Shown: one piece after another, positions 46,712 to 54,723 of the stretch
How the letters are laid out: the number at the start of each line of letters is the position of its first letter
How positions within the stretch are numbered: the stretch's first letter is position 1
Assembly (NCBI RefSeq): GCF_002858925.1
Contig: NZ_PJRS01000012.1
Coordinates: 1 to 64,000, forward strand
Length of the DNA: 64,000 bases
Direction: 5' to 3'
Origin: Caulobacter zeae
GTDB lineage: Bacteria; Pseudomonadota; Alphaproteobacteria; Caulobacterales; Caulobacteraceae
Translations under genes and position numbers: made by a program
The notes under the pieces: generated by a model
Databases searched by the model: none
What the model was told of the DNA's origin: nothing
Seen by the model: only the letters and a program-made list of their open reading frames with translations

Positions 46712-47407
46712 TTGGAACAGTTTCTCGAACGCGCCGCCCTCTTCCGCGGCCAAGTCTTCCCGGCTCAAAGCGCGCTGTACGAGCGCCTGGCCAGCCACGG
46801 CCAGAGCCCCTCGGCCCTGATGATCTCGTGCGCCGACTCGCGCGTCGTGCCGGAGCTCATCACCCAAGCCAATCCCGGCGACCTGTTCGTCTGCCGCAAC
46901 GCCGGCAACATCGTCCCGCCGTTCAGCCAAGCCAACGGCGGCGTCTCATCGGCCGTTGAATACGCCGTCATGGCGCTCGGCGTTCGCGACATCGTCGTCT
47001 GCGGCCACTCCGACTGCGGCGCCATGAAGGCGTTCTCGAACCCAGCCGCCCTGGAAAAGATGCCCAACGTCGCCGCCTGGCTGCGTCACGCCCACGCCGC
47101 CCACAGCGTCGTCTGCAACGCCTATCACGGCCTCGACGAGCACGGTAAGACCCGCGCCCTGTCGCTGGAAAACGTGGTGGTCCAGATCAATCATCTGCGC
47201 ACTCACCCGTCGGTGGCCTCGGCCATCGCCCAGGGCAAGCTGACCCTTCACGGCTGGTTCTTCGAGATCGAGACCGGCCAGATCCAGGCCTATAACGGCG
47301 ACACCGGCCAGTTCGAGCAGGTCTACGAAGGCCAGCCCCTGCCCGTCGCCCAACGTCCGGCCAAGCGCATGGTCGCCGCCGACCATCTGGGCATCGCGGC
47401 CGAATGA
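46712..47407 (+). CDS. Beta-class carbonic anhydrase
   Basis: 231 residues. Zinc ligands and the catalytic dyad are in SCADSRVVPELI (Cys-x-Asp-x-Arg, ~40) and CGHSDCGAMKAF (His-x2-Cys, ~98). Also GDLFVCRNAGNIVPPF and SAVEYAVMALGV. It interconverts CO2 and bicarbonate in the cytoplasm. The start is a TTG (46712), placed 8 nt after GGAGG; a nearby ATG at 46699 is out of frame. A rare start with a strong ribosome site may set its level. It overlaps the SulP transporter by 4 nt, so a joint role in bicarbonate supply or pH control is likely. Confidence 0.94.
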   Translation: MEQFLERAALFRGQVFPAQSALYERLASHGQSPSALMISCADSRVVPELITQANPGDLFVCRNAGNIVPPFSQANGGVSSAVEYAVMALGVRDIVVCGHSDCGAMKAFSNPAALEKMPNVAAWLRHAHAAHSVVCNAYHGLDEHGKTRALSLENVVVQINHLRTHPSVASAIAQGKLTLHGWFFEIETGQIQAYNGDTGQFEQVYEGQPLPVAQRPAKRMVAADHLGIAAE

Positions 47408-48954
47408 GCAACTCCGCCGTTTCCTCCCCGAACGGCGCGAAGTCCGGGTTCGGCGCGATCTTTTCGCGTGACCTGACGGCCTCGATCGTCGTCTTCCTCG
47501 TGGCGATGCCCCTCTGCATGGGCATCGCCGTCGCCTCTGGCGTTCCGGCCGAACGCGGCCTGATCACCGGCATCATCGGCGGCATCGTCGTCGGCGCCCT
47601 CGCCGGCTCTCCCCTGCAGGTCAGCGGCCCCGCTGCTGGTCTCGCGGTCATCGTGTTCGAGATCGTGGCCAAGCACGGCCTGTCGACCCTCGGCCCGATC
47701 CTGGTGCTGGCGGGCCTGGTCCAGCTGGCCGCCGGCGCCTTGCGCATGGGCCAGTGGTTCCGCGCCATCTCGCCGGCCGTCGTGCACGGCATGCTGGCCG
47801 GCATCGGCGTGCTGATCGTCGCGGGCCAGTTCCACGTGCTGTTCGGCGACAAGCCGCGCGCCAACGGCCTGGACAACCTGCTGGCCATCCCCGGCGCGAT
47901 CACCGGCCTGTCGGTGTCGACCTTCGGCGCCGCCGAAGCCGCCCTGCTGGTCGGCGTGGTCACCATCGGTTCGATCCTGCTCTGGGAGAAGATCCGTCCG
48001 GCCAAGCTGAAGCTGGTTCCCGGCGCCCTTCTGGGCGTGCTGGCCGGCACCTTCGTGGCCATGGGCTTCGGTCTCGACGTGCAAAAGATCGCCGTTCCGG
48101 AATCGATCGCCGGCGCGATCGCCATCCCGGGCATGGCCGACTTCGCCAAGCTCGCCGATCCGATGATCATCCTCACCGCCGTGGCGGTGGCGTTCATCGC
48201 CTCGGCCGAGACCCTGCTGTCGGCGGCCGCCGTCGACCGCATGCACGATGGTCCGCGTACGAAGTACAACAAGGAGCTGGGCGCCCAAGGCGTCGGCAAC
48301 CTGCTGTGCGGCCTGGTCGGCGCCCTGCCGATGACCGGCGTGATCGTGCGCAGCTCGGCCAACGTCCAGGCCGGCGCCGTCACCCGCGCCTCGGCCATCC
48401 TGCACGGCGTGTGGATCCTGGCCTTCGTCGCCCTGCTGCCCTTCGTCCTGCGTCAGGTCCCCAGCGCCGCCCTCGCCGGCGTGCTGGTGGTCACCGGCTG
48501 GAAGCTGGTCAGCCTGGACCACGTCCGCCACCTGTTCGCCCGCTACGGCCTGCTGCCGGCGCTGATCTGGGCCGCGACCTTCGTCATGGTCGTCGCCACC
48601 GACCTGCTGACCGGCGTGCTGGTGGGCCTGGCCCTGACCGTGGTCGAACTGCTGCCGAACCTGAAGCGCATGCGCCTCAAGATCGCCCAGCAGGACGTCG
48701 GCGAGAAGGAACAGGAAATCCGCCTCGAGGGCGCGGCGACCTTCGTGCAACTGCCGAAGATCACCAAGGCCCTGGACGCGGCTCCCGACGGCGGCGTCGT
48801 CCGCCTCGACACCCGCGCCCTGACCGTGCTCGACCACACCACCACCGAGGTGCTGAGCGAGTGGGTCAAGAGCAAGGAGCGCACCGGCTCCAAGGTCGAG
48901 CTGCCCAACGCCTGCGTGTTCGGCGAACGGCTGCGGGCCGCCGGCGCACACTGA
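47404..48954 (+). CDS. SulP family anion transporter, likely bicarbonate
   Basis: 516 residues with about ten to twelve hydrophobic segments. SulP features: DLTASIVVFLVAMPLCMGIA, GLITGIIGGIVVGALAGSPL, QVSGPAAGLAVIVFE, and AAAVDRMHDGPRTKYNKELG followed by GVGNLLCGLVGALPMTGVIV. The C-terminal ~110 residues are a shortened STAS-like domain (GVVRLDTRALTVLDHTTTEV). Coupling by a 4-nt overlap to a carbonic anhydrase is the arrangement known for SulP/BicA-type bicarbonate carriers; sulfate or another anion remains possible. A strong terminator follows. Confidence 0.88.
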   Translation: MSNSAVSSPNGAKSGFGAIFSRDLTASIVVFLVAMPLCMGIAVASGVPAERGLITGIIGGIVVGALAGSPLQVSGPAAGLAVIVFEIVAKHGLSTLGPILVLAGLVQLAAGALRMGQWFRAISPAVVHGMLAGIGVLIVAGQFHVLFGDKPRANGLDNLLAIPGAITGLSVSTFGAAEAALLVGVVTIGSILLWEKIRPAKLKLVPGALLGVLAGTFVAMGFGLDVQKIAVPESIAGAIAIPGMADFAKLADPMIILTAVAVAFIASAETLLSAAAVDRMHDGPRTKYNKELGAQGVGNLLCGLVGALPMTGVIVRSSANVQAGAVTRASAILHGVWILAFVALLPFVLRQVPSAALAGVLVVTGWKLVSLDHVRHLFARYGLLPALIWAATFVMVVATDLLTGVLVGLALTVVELLPNLKRMRLKIAQQDVGEKEQEIRLEGAATFVQLPKITKALDAAPDGGVVRLDTRALTVLDHTTTEVLSEWVKSKERTGSKVELPNACVFGERLRAAGAH

Positions 48955-48967
48955 CCTCACCCAGTCG

Positions 48968-49005
48968 CCCCGGGACCGAGTCCGCTCGGTCCCGGGGTTC
49001 TTTTT
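48968..49005 (+). terminator. Strong rho-independent terminator
   Basis: Perfect 13-bp stem CCCCGGGACCGAG / CTCGGTCCCGGGG with a 4-nt loop, then TTCTTTTT. It ends the carbonic anhydrase-SulP operon 26 nt before the mucR ATG, so mucR must have a promoter within or overlapping this short stretch, or depend on read-through. Confidence 0.93.
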
Positions 49006-49030
49006 GATTGAAGACCGCCAGAGACTTTCG

Positions 49031-49423
49031 ATGAACAAGGCCCAGGAACGCGCCGCCGACATGGCGGCCCAAGTGCTTTGCGCCTACCTCCAGAACAACG
49101 TCGTCTCGGCCGACGACCTGCCCGATCTCGCCGCCCGCACCTATGCGGCCCTGGAGGCGGTGTTCTCGACCCCGGCCGCCGAGCCGGTCGAGCGCCCCAA
49201 CGCCGACGAGATCGCCGCCAGCGTCACCCAGGACGCCATCGTCAGCTTCGAGAACGGCCGCCGCTATCGCTCGCTGAAGCGCCATCTCAACAGCCTGGGC
49301 CTCACCGAGGAGGAGTATCGCTCCAAGTGGGGCCTGCCGGACGACTACCCCACGGTCGCGGCCAGCTTCTCGGACCTGAGGTCCAACGTGGCCCGCGCCA
49401 ACCGTTTCGGCTCGCGCCGCTAG
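49031..49423 (+). CDS. mucR: MucR/Ros family transcriptional regulator
   Basis: 130 residues. The conserved core is SVTQDAIVSFENGRRYRSLK, continuing RHLNSLGLTEEEYRSKWGLP and DDYPTVAASFSDLRSNVARA, which matches MucR. The zinc-finger Cys pair of Ros is missing: the positions read as Ser and Asn in IVSFENG, as in some MucR proteins that fold without zinc. MucR proteins are H-NS-like or cell-cycle/surface regulators in alphaproteobacteria. The start MNKAQERAAD (49031) is preferred over an upstream frame inside the terminator tail. Confidence 0.9.
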   Translation: MNKAQERAADMAAQVLCAYLQNNVVSADDLPDLAARTYAALEAVFSTPAAEPVERPNADEIAASVTQDAIVSFENGRRYRSLKRHLNSLGLTEEEYRSKWGLPDDYPTVAASFSDLRSNVARANRFGSRR

Positions 49424-49436
49424 AGCCCAAGAAAAA

Positions 49437-49460
49437 GGCCCGCCGATCTGGCGGGCCTTT
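49437..49460. terminator. Bidirectional terminator between mucR and gloA
   Basis: An 8-bp stem GGCCCGCC / GGCGGGCC with loop GATCT is flanked by AAAAA on the left and TTT on the right, so it can work on both strands between the convergent genes. Confidence 0.88.
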
Positions 49461-49467
49461 CGCGTTC

Positions 49468-49905
49468 TTACCAGGCGCCGGTGTTGGGCATCGAGACCCA
49501 CGGCTCGGCCGGCTCCAGGTGGCCGTCCTGCAGCAGCTCCACCGAGATGCCGTCGGGCGAGCGCACGAACGCCATGTGGCCGTCGCGCGGCGGACGGTTG
49601 ATGGTCACGCCCTGGTCGGCCAGGCGCTGGCAGGCCGCATAGATGTCGTCGACCTGATAGGCCAGGTGGCCGAAGTTGCGGCCGCCCTGATAGTCTTCCG
49701 GGTCCCAGTTGTAGGTCAGCTCGACCAGCGGGGCCTTGCGTTCCTTGGCCTTGTCGGCGTCGCCCGGCGCGGCGAGGAAGACCAGCGTGAACCGGCCCTT
49801 CTCGTTCTCCATCCGATACATCTCCTGCAAGCCCAGGCCCTCGCAGTAGAAGCGCAGCGAAGCGTCGAGGTCCTTCACGCGGACCATGGTGTGCAGATAG
49901 CGCAA
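49468..49905 (-). CDS. gloA: Lactoylglutathione lyase (glyoxalase I)
   Basis: 145 residues of the vicinal-oxygen-chelate fold. It begins MRYLHTMVRVKDLDASLRFY (metal His at 5), then VELTYNWDPEDYQGGRNFGH with Glu (~63) and His (~81), and finally SPDGISVELLQDG with the last Glu (~125), giving the His-Glu-His-Glu metal set. It converts the methylglyoxal-glutathione adduct to lactoylglutathione. Length suits the short bacterial form. It is followed by a bidirectional terminator and lies 42 nt after the ABC exporter. Confidence 0.94.
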   Translation of the reverse strand: MRYLHTMVRVKDLDASLRFYCEGLGLQEMYRMENEKGRFTLVFLAAPGDADKAKERKAPLVELTYNWDPEDYQGGRNFGHLAYQVDDIYAACQRLADQGVTINRPPRDGHMAFVRSPDGISVELLQDGHLEPAEPWVSMPNTGAW

Positions 49906-49947
49906 GGCGGCCTCCAGATGTTGCGAAGCGCCGATATAGCCGATCGG

Positions 49948-51801
49948 CTACTGCACCGCGACCTTGCCGCGCGTCTGGCGCCGCCACAGGGCCGCGTACT
50001 CGCCGTCGGCCGCCAGCAGGGCCGCGTGCGGACCGCGCTCGACCACCTTCCCCCGGCGCAGGACCAGGATCTCGTCGGCGTCGGCGATGGTCGACAGCCG
50101 GTGGGCCACGACCAGGGTCGTGCGCCCTTCCCTGGCCTTGCGAAGCGTCGCCTGGATCGCCGCCTCGGTGCGGCTGTCGAGCGCGCTGGTCGCCTCGTCG
50201 AGGATCAGGACCCGCGGATCGGCCAGCAGGGCCCGGGCGATGCCCACCCGCTGGCGCTCGCCGCCCGAAAGCTTCAGGCCGCGTTCACCAACCTTGGTCG
50301 CCATGCCCTCGGGCAGAGATCCGATGAAGTCGCCGAGTTCGGCGGCGCGGGCCGCGCCCCAGACCTCGTCCTCGGTCGCGTCCGGGCGGCCGAAGGCGAT
50401 GTTGGCGGCGATCGTGTCGTTGAACAGCGCCACGTCCTGCGGCACCAGGGCCACCGCCCGCCGCAGCGAGGCCTGCTTCAGGGCCTTCAGGTCATGGCCG
50501 TCCAGCGTCACACGGCCAGCCTGCGGGTCGATCATCCGCAGGGCCAGGCGCACCAGCGTCGTCTTGCCCGCGCCCGAAGGGCCGACGATGGCCACGGTCT
50601 GGCCAGGGGCGGCGGTGAAGCTGACGTCGCTCAGCCCGTCCGACCGCGCGCCGTGGCGGAACGAGACGGCCTCGAAGGCCACGGCCCCGCCCCGGCGGTC
50701 GCCCGTGGGCGGCAGGTCGACCGCGCCCTCCATGTCGGCGACGTCCGCGCCCTGCTGACGCAGCTCCATCATCGACTCCATGTCGATGAAGGACTGGCGG
50801 ATCTCGCGATAGGCGAAGCCCAGGAAGTTCAGCGGCTGATACAGGTTCACCAGGATCAGCACGACGGCGGTGATGTCGCCCGGCCCGATGCGGCCGTGGG
50901 CGGCCTCCGAGCCGGCCAGCACGGCCATGACCGCTAGGCCCAGGCTCATGATCAGCGACTGCACCACGTTGAGCAGCGACAGCGAATTGGTCGCCTTGAT
51001 CTGCGCTGCGCCATAGGTCGACAGCGCCCGCTCATAGGCGCCGACGGCGCGGTCTTCGGCGCCGAAGGTCTTGACCGTCTCGTAGTTCAGAAGGGCGTCG
51101 ACGGCGCGGCCGGCGGCCTCGGCGTCGGCCTCGTTCAGTTCACGCCGATGGGCGATCCGCCAGTTGGAGATCGAGAAGGTCAGGACGCCGTAGATCACCA
51201 CGGTGACGATCGCCGTCGCCGCGAACCGCCAGTCATAGGCCCGCGCCAGCACCGCGCCGGCCAGGATCAGCTCGACGATGGTCGGGGCGATATTGAAGAC
51301 GAGACCCCGGATCAGGAAATCCATGGCCCGCGCGCCGCGGTCGATGGTGCGCGACAGCGCGCCGGTGCGCTTGGTCTGGTGGAAGTCGATCGACAGCGAC
51401 AGGGCGTGGGCGAAGGTTTCGGTGGCCGCGCGGTTCTGGGCGGCCTGGGCCACCGGCGTGAACACCGCGTCGCGGGCCTGGGGCGCTGCGGCGGCGATGA
51501 AGCGCACGCCCGCCCAGCCCAGGGCCAGGGCGGCGAAGGACAGCGTCACCTGGGCCGCCGCGCCCTGCCCGGCCGTCAGCCGGTTCACGGCCGCGCCGAG
51601 CAGCAGCGGCGCGACCACGCCCAGCGCCTTGCCGACGAAGGTCAGCGCCAGGGCCGCCACCAGGCGCCAACCCAGGCCCGGCGCGCGGGACCGCAGGACC
51701 AGCCGCAGCAGCTCGGCCAGCGCAGCCCATCCGGAGACGGGCTTGGCGGCGTCGGGAGCCGTTCGGGCGCTGTCGCGGCCAGCCGAGGCGTAACCCCTCA
51801 C
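49948..51801 (-). CDS. ABC exporter, Atm1/HMT1-like (fused permease-ATPase)
   Basis: 617 residues: an N-terminal six-helix domain (~40-330) and a C-terminal ATPase with Walker A GPSGAGKTTLV (~405), signature LSGGERQRVGIARALL (~510), Walker B VLILDEATSALD and the H-loop VVAHRLSTI. The permease phrases SLSIDFHQTKRTGALSRTID, LLNYETVKTFGAEDRAVGAY and NLYQPLNFLGFAYREIRQSF are typical of Atm1-type exporters that move glutathione conjugates or metal-glutathione complexes. Its neighbour gloA is also glutathione-related. The ATG overlaps the lipoprotein stop by 4 nt. Confidence 0.92.
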   Translation of the reverse strand: MRGYASAGRDSARTAPDAAKPVSGWAALAELLRLVLRSRAPGLGWRLVAALALTFVGKALGVVAPLLLGAAVNRLTAGQGAAAQVTLSFAALALGWAGVRFIAAAAPQARDAVFTPVAQAAQNRAATETFAHALSLSIDFHQTKRTGALSRTIDRGARAMDFLIRGLVFNIAPTIVELILAGAVLARAYDWRFAATAIVTVVIYGVLTFSISNWRIAHRRELNEADAEAAGRAVDALLNYETVKTFGAEDRAVGAYERALSTYGAAQIKATNSLSLLNVVQSLIMSLGLAVMAVLAGSEAAHGRIGPGDITAVVLILVNLYQPLNFLGFAYREIRQSFIDMESMMELRQQGADVADMEGAVDLPPTGDRRGGAVAFEAVSFRHGARSDGLSDVSFTAAPGQTVAIVGPSGAGKTTLVRLALRMIDPQAGRVTLDGHDLKALKQASLRRAVALVPQDVALFNDTIAANIAFGRPDATEDEVWGAARAAELGDFIGSLPEGMATKVGERGLKLSGGERQRVGIARALLADPRVLILDEATSALDSRTEAAIQATLRKAREGRTTLVVAHRLSTIADADEILVLRRGKVVERGPHAALLAADGEYAALWRRQTRGKVAVQ

Positions 51802-52619
51802 CGGGCCTCTCCGGGCGCATACAGCACCGTGGTCTGGACGCCGCCGCCGGGCGTCATCCAGTCGGCCCGCCAGCCGCTCTCCACCCGCTCGGCATGCAAG
51901 GGGCCCGCGGTCAGCGGACCTGGCGCGGAGACATCGATCCTGACCAGGTCCTCGCCGCCCTCGCCGGCCACCTGCACGGCGTGCTCGCCACGGGACAGCG
52001 GCTGGGTCAGCGAGAAACTGAAGCGCCCTTGAGCATCGACCTTGCCCTCGGCCTGGGTGACGCGGTCCACGCGGACGCCAAAGCCCGCACCCGGCCGTCC
52101 GACGCCCGAGATCACCGCGCCGCCCTCCTGGTCGTAGTCGACAGCCAGGATGCGCAGGGAATCAGACGCTCCAGCCAGCGGTTCGGAGCCCCCGCCGGCC
52201 TTCAGCAGGGCGACGGCGCCTTCCGGCGTGACCAGCACGTAGCCTTCGGCCTGGACCGTCCGCCCTTCGCGGGTCATCGACAGGCCGAACAGCCGGGGCT
52301 CGACGGCGCCGGGAACAACCGCGCGCCACAGCCCTGCGGCGTCGGCCTCGACGCTGATGGCCTCTCCGGTCGGCGACCCCAACCGCACCGAGGCGCCGGC
52401 GGTGGCCGATCCCGACAGGGCCACGCCGCCGCCCTGGACCGCCGCGGTGACCACCTTGGGCGGGGCCAGATAGGCCGCCTCGGGGTCACGCGCCGGCTGG
52501 GCGGCCGGCGCGGTGCGCCCCCAGTCCCGCCGTCCGTCCTCGCCGCAGGCCGAAACGGTCGCGACGAGGGCCAGGGCCAGCGGCCACGGCTTGAAAGCGG
52601 CCTTGCGAATCCCGATCAT
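51798..52619 (-). CDS. Hypothetical lipoprotein with Ig-like repeats
   Basis: About 273 residues. The signal LALALVATVSAC has a lipobox ending at Cys ~25. The mature part includes VVTAAVQGGGVALSGSATAG followed by ASVRLGSP and, later, VISGVGRPGAGFGVRVDRVT. Both look like bacterial Ig-like modules in which Ala/Gly strands alternate with GxVxxxG turns. It is likely anchored in the inner or outer membrane facing the periplasm. Start ATG 52619 follows GGAAGG. It is translationally coupled to the Atm1-like exporter (4-nt overlap), so it may be an accessory of that exporter; this is inference. Confidence 0.72.
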   Translation of the reverse strand: MIGIRKAAFKPWPLALALVATVSACGEDGRRDWGRTAPAAQPARDPEAAYLAPPKVVTAAVQGGGVALSGSATAGASVRLGSPTGEAISVEADAAGLWRAVVPGAVEPRLFGLSMTREGRTVQAEGYVLVTPEGAVALLKAGGGSEPLAGASDSLRILAVDYDQEGGAVISGVGRPGAGFGVRVDRVTQAEGKVDAQGRFSFSLTQPLSRGEHAVQVAGEGGEDLVRIDVSAPGPLTAGPLHAERVESGWRADWMTPGGGVQTTVLYAPGEAR

Positions 52620-52724
52620 GCGCCTTCCAAATCCTGGGCTGGTCGCTAAGACCAAGGCCCGAAACGCCATGGCGCGCCCTTCCCGACCGGAGCCGCGCCT
52701 TTTCTTTTGTTGGAGTGGACGACG

Positions 52725-53330
52725 ATGCCCGACCTGTCTAGCCGCCTGGGATCGGTCTGCGTCTACTGCGGCTCTTCGAACACGGCCGATCCGGCCTATC
52801 TGGAAGCCGCCCACCAGATCGGCGGCGACTTCGCCCGCGCCGGGCTCAAGCTGGTCTATGGCGGCGGCGGCGTCGGCCTGATGGGCCAGGCCGCGCGCGG
52901 CGCGCACCAGGCCGGCGGCAAGGTCCTGGGCATCATCCCGGATTTCCTGCGCGGTCGCGAAAAGCCGTTCGACGACGTCGAGACGGTCATCGTCACCTCG
53001 ATGCACGAACGCAAGATGCTGATGTTCGAGCGCTCGGACGCCTTCGTGGTGCTGCCCGGCGGCATCGGCACCCTGGAAGAGATCATCGAGCTCCTGTCCT
53101 GGCGACGCCTGGACCTGCACCGCAAGCCGATCGTGTTCCACAATCCGGACGGCTTCTGGGACCCGCTTTTCGCGCTTCTGAAGCACACGATCGACAAGGG
53201 CCTGACGCCCCCCGCCCTGTCGACGGCCTGGGTCTCGGTCGAAGCGGCCGAGGATGTCACTCCGGCCTTGCTGGCGTGGGGTTTGGACGTTGATCGCGAT
53301 CGCGAGATCGACGTTCGGCGATTGACTTAG
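52725..53330 (+). CDS. LOG family nucleotide 5'-monophosphate phosphoribohydrolase
   Basis: 201 residues of the LOG/TIGR00730 family. Landmarks: SVCVYCGSS at the start, LVYGGGGVGLMGQAARGAHQ (~45), and the signature PGGIGTLEEIIELLSWRRLD (~115). Family enzymes hydrolyse cytokinin or purine nucleoside monophosphates to base plus ribose-5-phosphate. The start MPDLSSRLGS was chosen because GGAG lies ~9 nt upstream; the earlier TTG overlaps that site. It is divergent from the lipoprotein-exporter operon. Confidence 0.93.
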   Translation: MPDLSSRLGSVCVYCGSSNTADPAYLEAAHQIGGDFARAGLKLVYGGGGVGLMGQAARGAHQAGGKVLGIIPDFLRGREKPFDDVETVIVTSMHERKMLMFERSDAFVVLPGGIGTLEEIIELLSWRRLDLHRKPIVFHNPDGFWDPLFALLKHTIDKGLTPPALSTAWVSVEAAEDVTPALLAWGLDVDRDREIDVRRLT

Positions 53331-53398
53331 TTTTCAATAACAACGAACAATGTGATCAGCGTCCACTTATAAATAGGACGCGGGGATAGGAGATGTCC

Positions 53399-53704
53399 AT
53401 GCGTATGCTTCTGCTCGGCGGTCTTGCCGCAGCTTCCCTCGTGGGCGTGGCTCAGGCCGCGTCTTCGGAAGGCGCCATGCTTGTTCTGAAGGCGCCGCCG
53501 GCCAAGGCCGAACTGATCCAGGACGGGGCCCTGTGGCGCTGCACCGGCACGGTCTGCAAGGCGCCGACCGTCAAGGCCATGCCCGCCGTCCGCAGCTGCC
53601 GCAAGATCGTGGCCGAACTCGGCGCCGTGTCGGCCTTCACCTGGCGCGGCGAAGCGCTCGACGCCGCCGGCGTCGAAGAGTGCAACACGGCCGCCAAGCC
53701 GTAA
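53399..53704 (+). CDS. Small exported protein, CC_3452-like
   Basis: 101 residues with a signal peptide (MRMLLLGGLAAASLVGVAQA). The mature part has LIQDGALWRCTGTVCKAPTV, a Cys pair, then VRSCRKIVAELGAVSAFTWR and a last Cys in EECNTAAKP. This four-Cys pattern is that of a small Caulobacterales exported family known from CC_3452, as I recall it; the call is tentative. Start: of three in-frame ATGs the second (53399) is best spaced from the upstream AGGAG. A strong terminator follows. Confidence 0.65.
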   Translation: MRMLLLGGLAAASLVGVAQAASSEGAMLVLKAPPAKAELIQDGALWRCTGTVCKAPTVKAMPAVRSCRKIVAELGAVSAFTWRGEALDAAGVEECNTAAKP

Positions 53705-53730
53705 GCGCTCCTCGCGAACACGGAATTCGT

Positions 53731-53766
53731 CGCCATCCCGGCCCGTCCGGGATGGCGTTTTCTTTT
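53731..53766 (+). terminator. Rho-independent terminator
   Basis: 11-bp stem CGCCATCCCGG / CCGGGATGGCG, followed by TTTTCTTTT. It ends the small exported protein gene; the minus-strand short gene stops just beyond at 53772. Confidence 0.9.
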
Positions 53767-53771
53767 GAGCG

Positions 53772-53903
53772 CTACTTCCGGTCCGAGGTCTTGGGCGGCT
53801 GCGACTGCTGCGGCGGCTTGGCGGCGCCGGGGCGAGGCCCCACCAGCAGTCCGCCTATCAGGGCGAAGGACAGCATGGCGTGGCTCATCTTCGTTACGTT
53901 CAT
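53772..53903 (-). CDS. Short 43-residue exported or membrane peptide
   Basis: An ATG at 53903 with AAGGAGA eight nt upstream opens a 43-residue frame. It has a hydrophobic stretch (HAMLSFALIGGLLVG) then a Pro/Gln/Lys tail ending PPKTSDRK. The good ribosome site and signal-like start argue for a real gene despite the size. Function unknown. Its stop abuts the terminator of the convergent gene. Confidence 0.55.
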   Translation of the reverse strand: MNVTKMSHAMLSFALIGGLLVGPRPGAAKPPQQSQPPKTSDRK

Positions 53904-54142
53904 GGCGGCGTCTCCTTGACCAGCCAGGAGCGCCGAAAGGCGCCCCACGTGTTACGGGACCGGCTCTGCGACCGGTCCAGCCAGAAAGAGACGCGCGCGG
54001 CTTACAGGGGCTCGCACCCTCCTAGTCGTCAGCGCGTCCAGGCAAGGATGCGCCGCGTCCGCCGCATGACAAGCGAAATATTCCGAATACGGATGATGTC
54101 CGTGCTCTGACGATCGACTTGAAGATCGCCTGAAGCAGACTT

Positions 54143-54157
54143 GCGGATACTATCCGC
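54143..54157. promoter_or_regulatory. Perfect 7-1-7 palindrome
   Basis: GCGGATACTATCCGC lies 12 nt beyond the stop of the minus-strand gene at 54169-54588. No T-tract follows, so it may be a weak terminator or a protein site; undecided. The surrounding gap 53904-54168 (265 nt) shows no other clear element. Confidence 0.4.
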
Positions 54158-54168
54158 TCACGCACCAG

Positions 54169-54588
54169 TCAGTGCAGCGTCGCGCCCTCACGCTCTGGCA
54201 GATCCGCGGCCGGAACCACGTCCCCCTGCCCCGGCTTGCCGGCCGAGGCGATGATGTTGGCCGCGGCGCGCAGCATGACGGGCTCGATGCGCTCGGCCTC
54301 GCAGCCGACCAGTTCCGCCGCCAGTTCCGGCAGGTCGGCGCATAGCCGCAACTGGCCGGCGATCCGTTGTAGGGCGAAGCTTTCCTCGAGACCGGGGTCA
54401 TTGGCCACGACCCCCACCAGCAGCGACAGCGCGGTCTCCAGCTTGTCGGCCCGCGCCTTGGCCTCGCGCGCCTGATCGAGCAGCAGCCGGGCGCTGGAGT
54501 CCATGGCCTCCAGGGTGTCGGCCAGCTTTTCCGGAGAAAGGCCCATCAGCATTTCGGGGCGGAGCATCGTGTTCACCGTGCAATCCAT
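54169..54588 (-). CDS. Hypothetical protein with helical region
   Basis: About 139 residues, no signal peptide. MGLSPEKLADTLEAMDSSAR and LLLDQAREAKARADKLETAL form a likely coiled coil (~20-65). Then a helical part DLPELAAELVGCEAERIEPV with MLRAAANIIAS, and an acidic tail. I do not recognise a family. The start is taken at MDCTVNTM (54588); an in-frame GTG at 54618 would add ten residues. It is a single-gene unit on the minus strand downstream of the PimD-like gene, separated from it by 135 nt. Confidence 0.6.
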   Translation of the reverse strand: MDCTVNTMLRPEMLMGLSPEKLADTLEAMDSSARLLLDQAREAKARADKLETALSLLVGVVANDPGLEESFALQRIAGQLRLCADLPELAAELVGCEAERIEPVMLRAAANIIASAGKPGQGDVVPAADLPEREGATLH

Positions 54589-54723
54589 CGAGTGTTCTGC
54601 TGCGTTGAACGGTCGCACCCCGTCACGCGGGGCGGTGAAAGTGGCGCCCGGACGAAAAAGGCCGCCCGCGTCGGCGTGACGCAGGCGGCCCTGGTTCGAA
54701 GCATCGGGCGTTCAGTAGGCGGC

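Noticed and set aside
53904..54168. tRNA or small RNA gene in the gap
   Set aside because: No cloverleaf, T-loop motif or convincing promoter/terminator pair could be assembled by eye.
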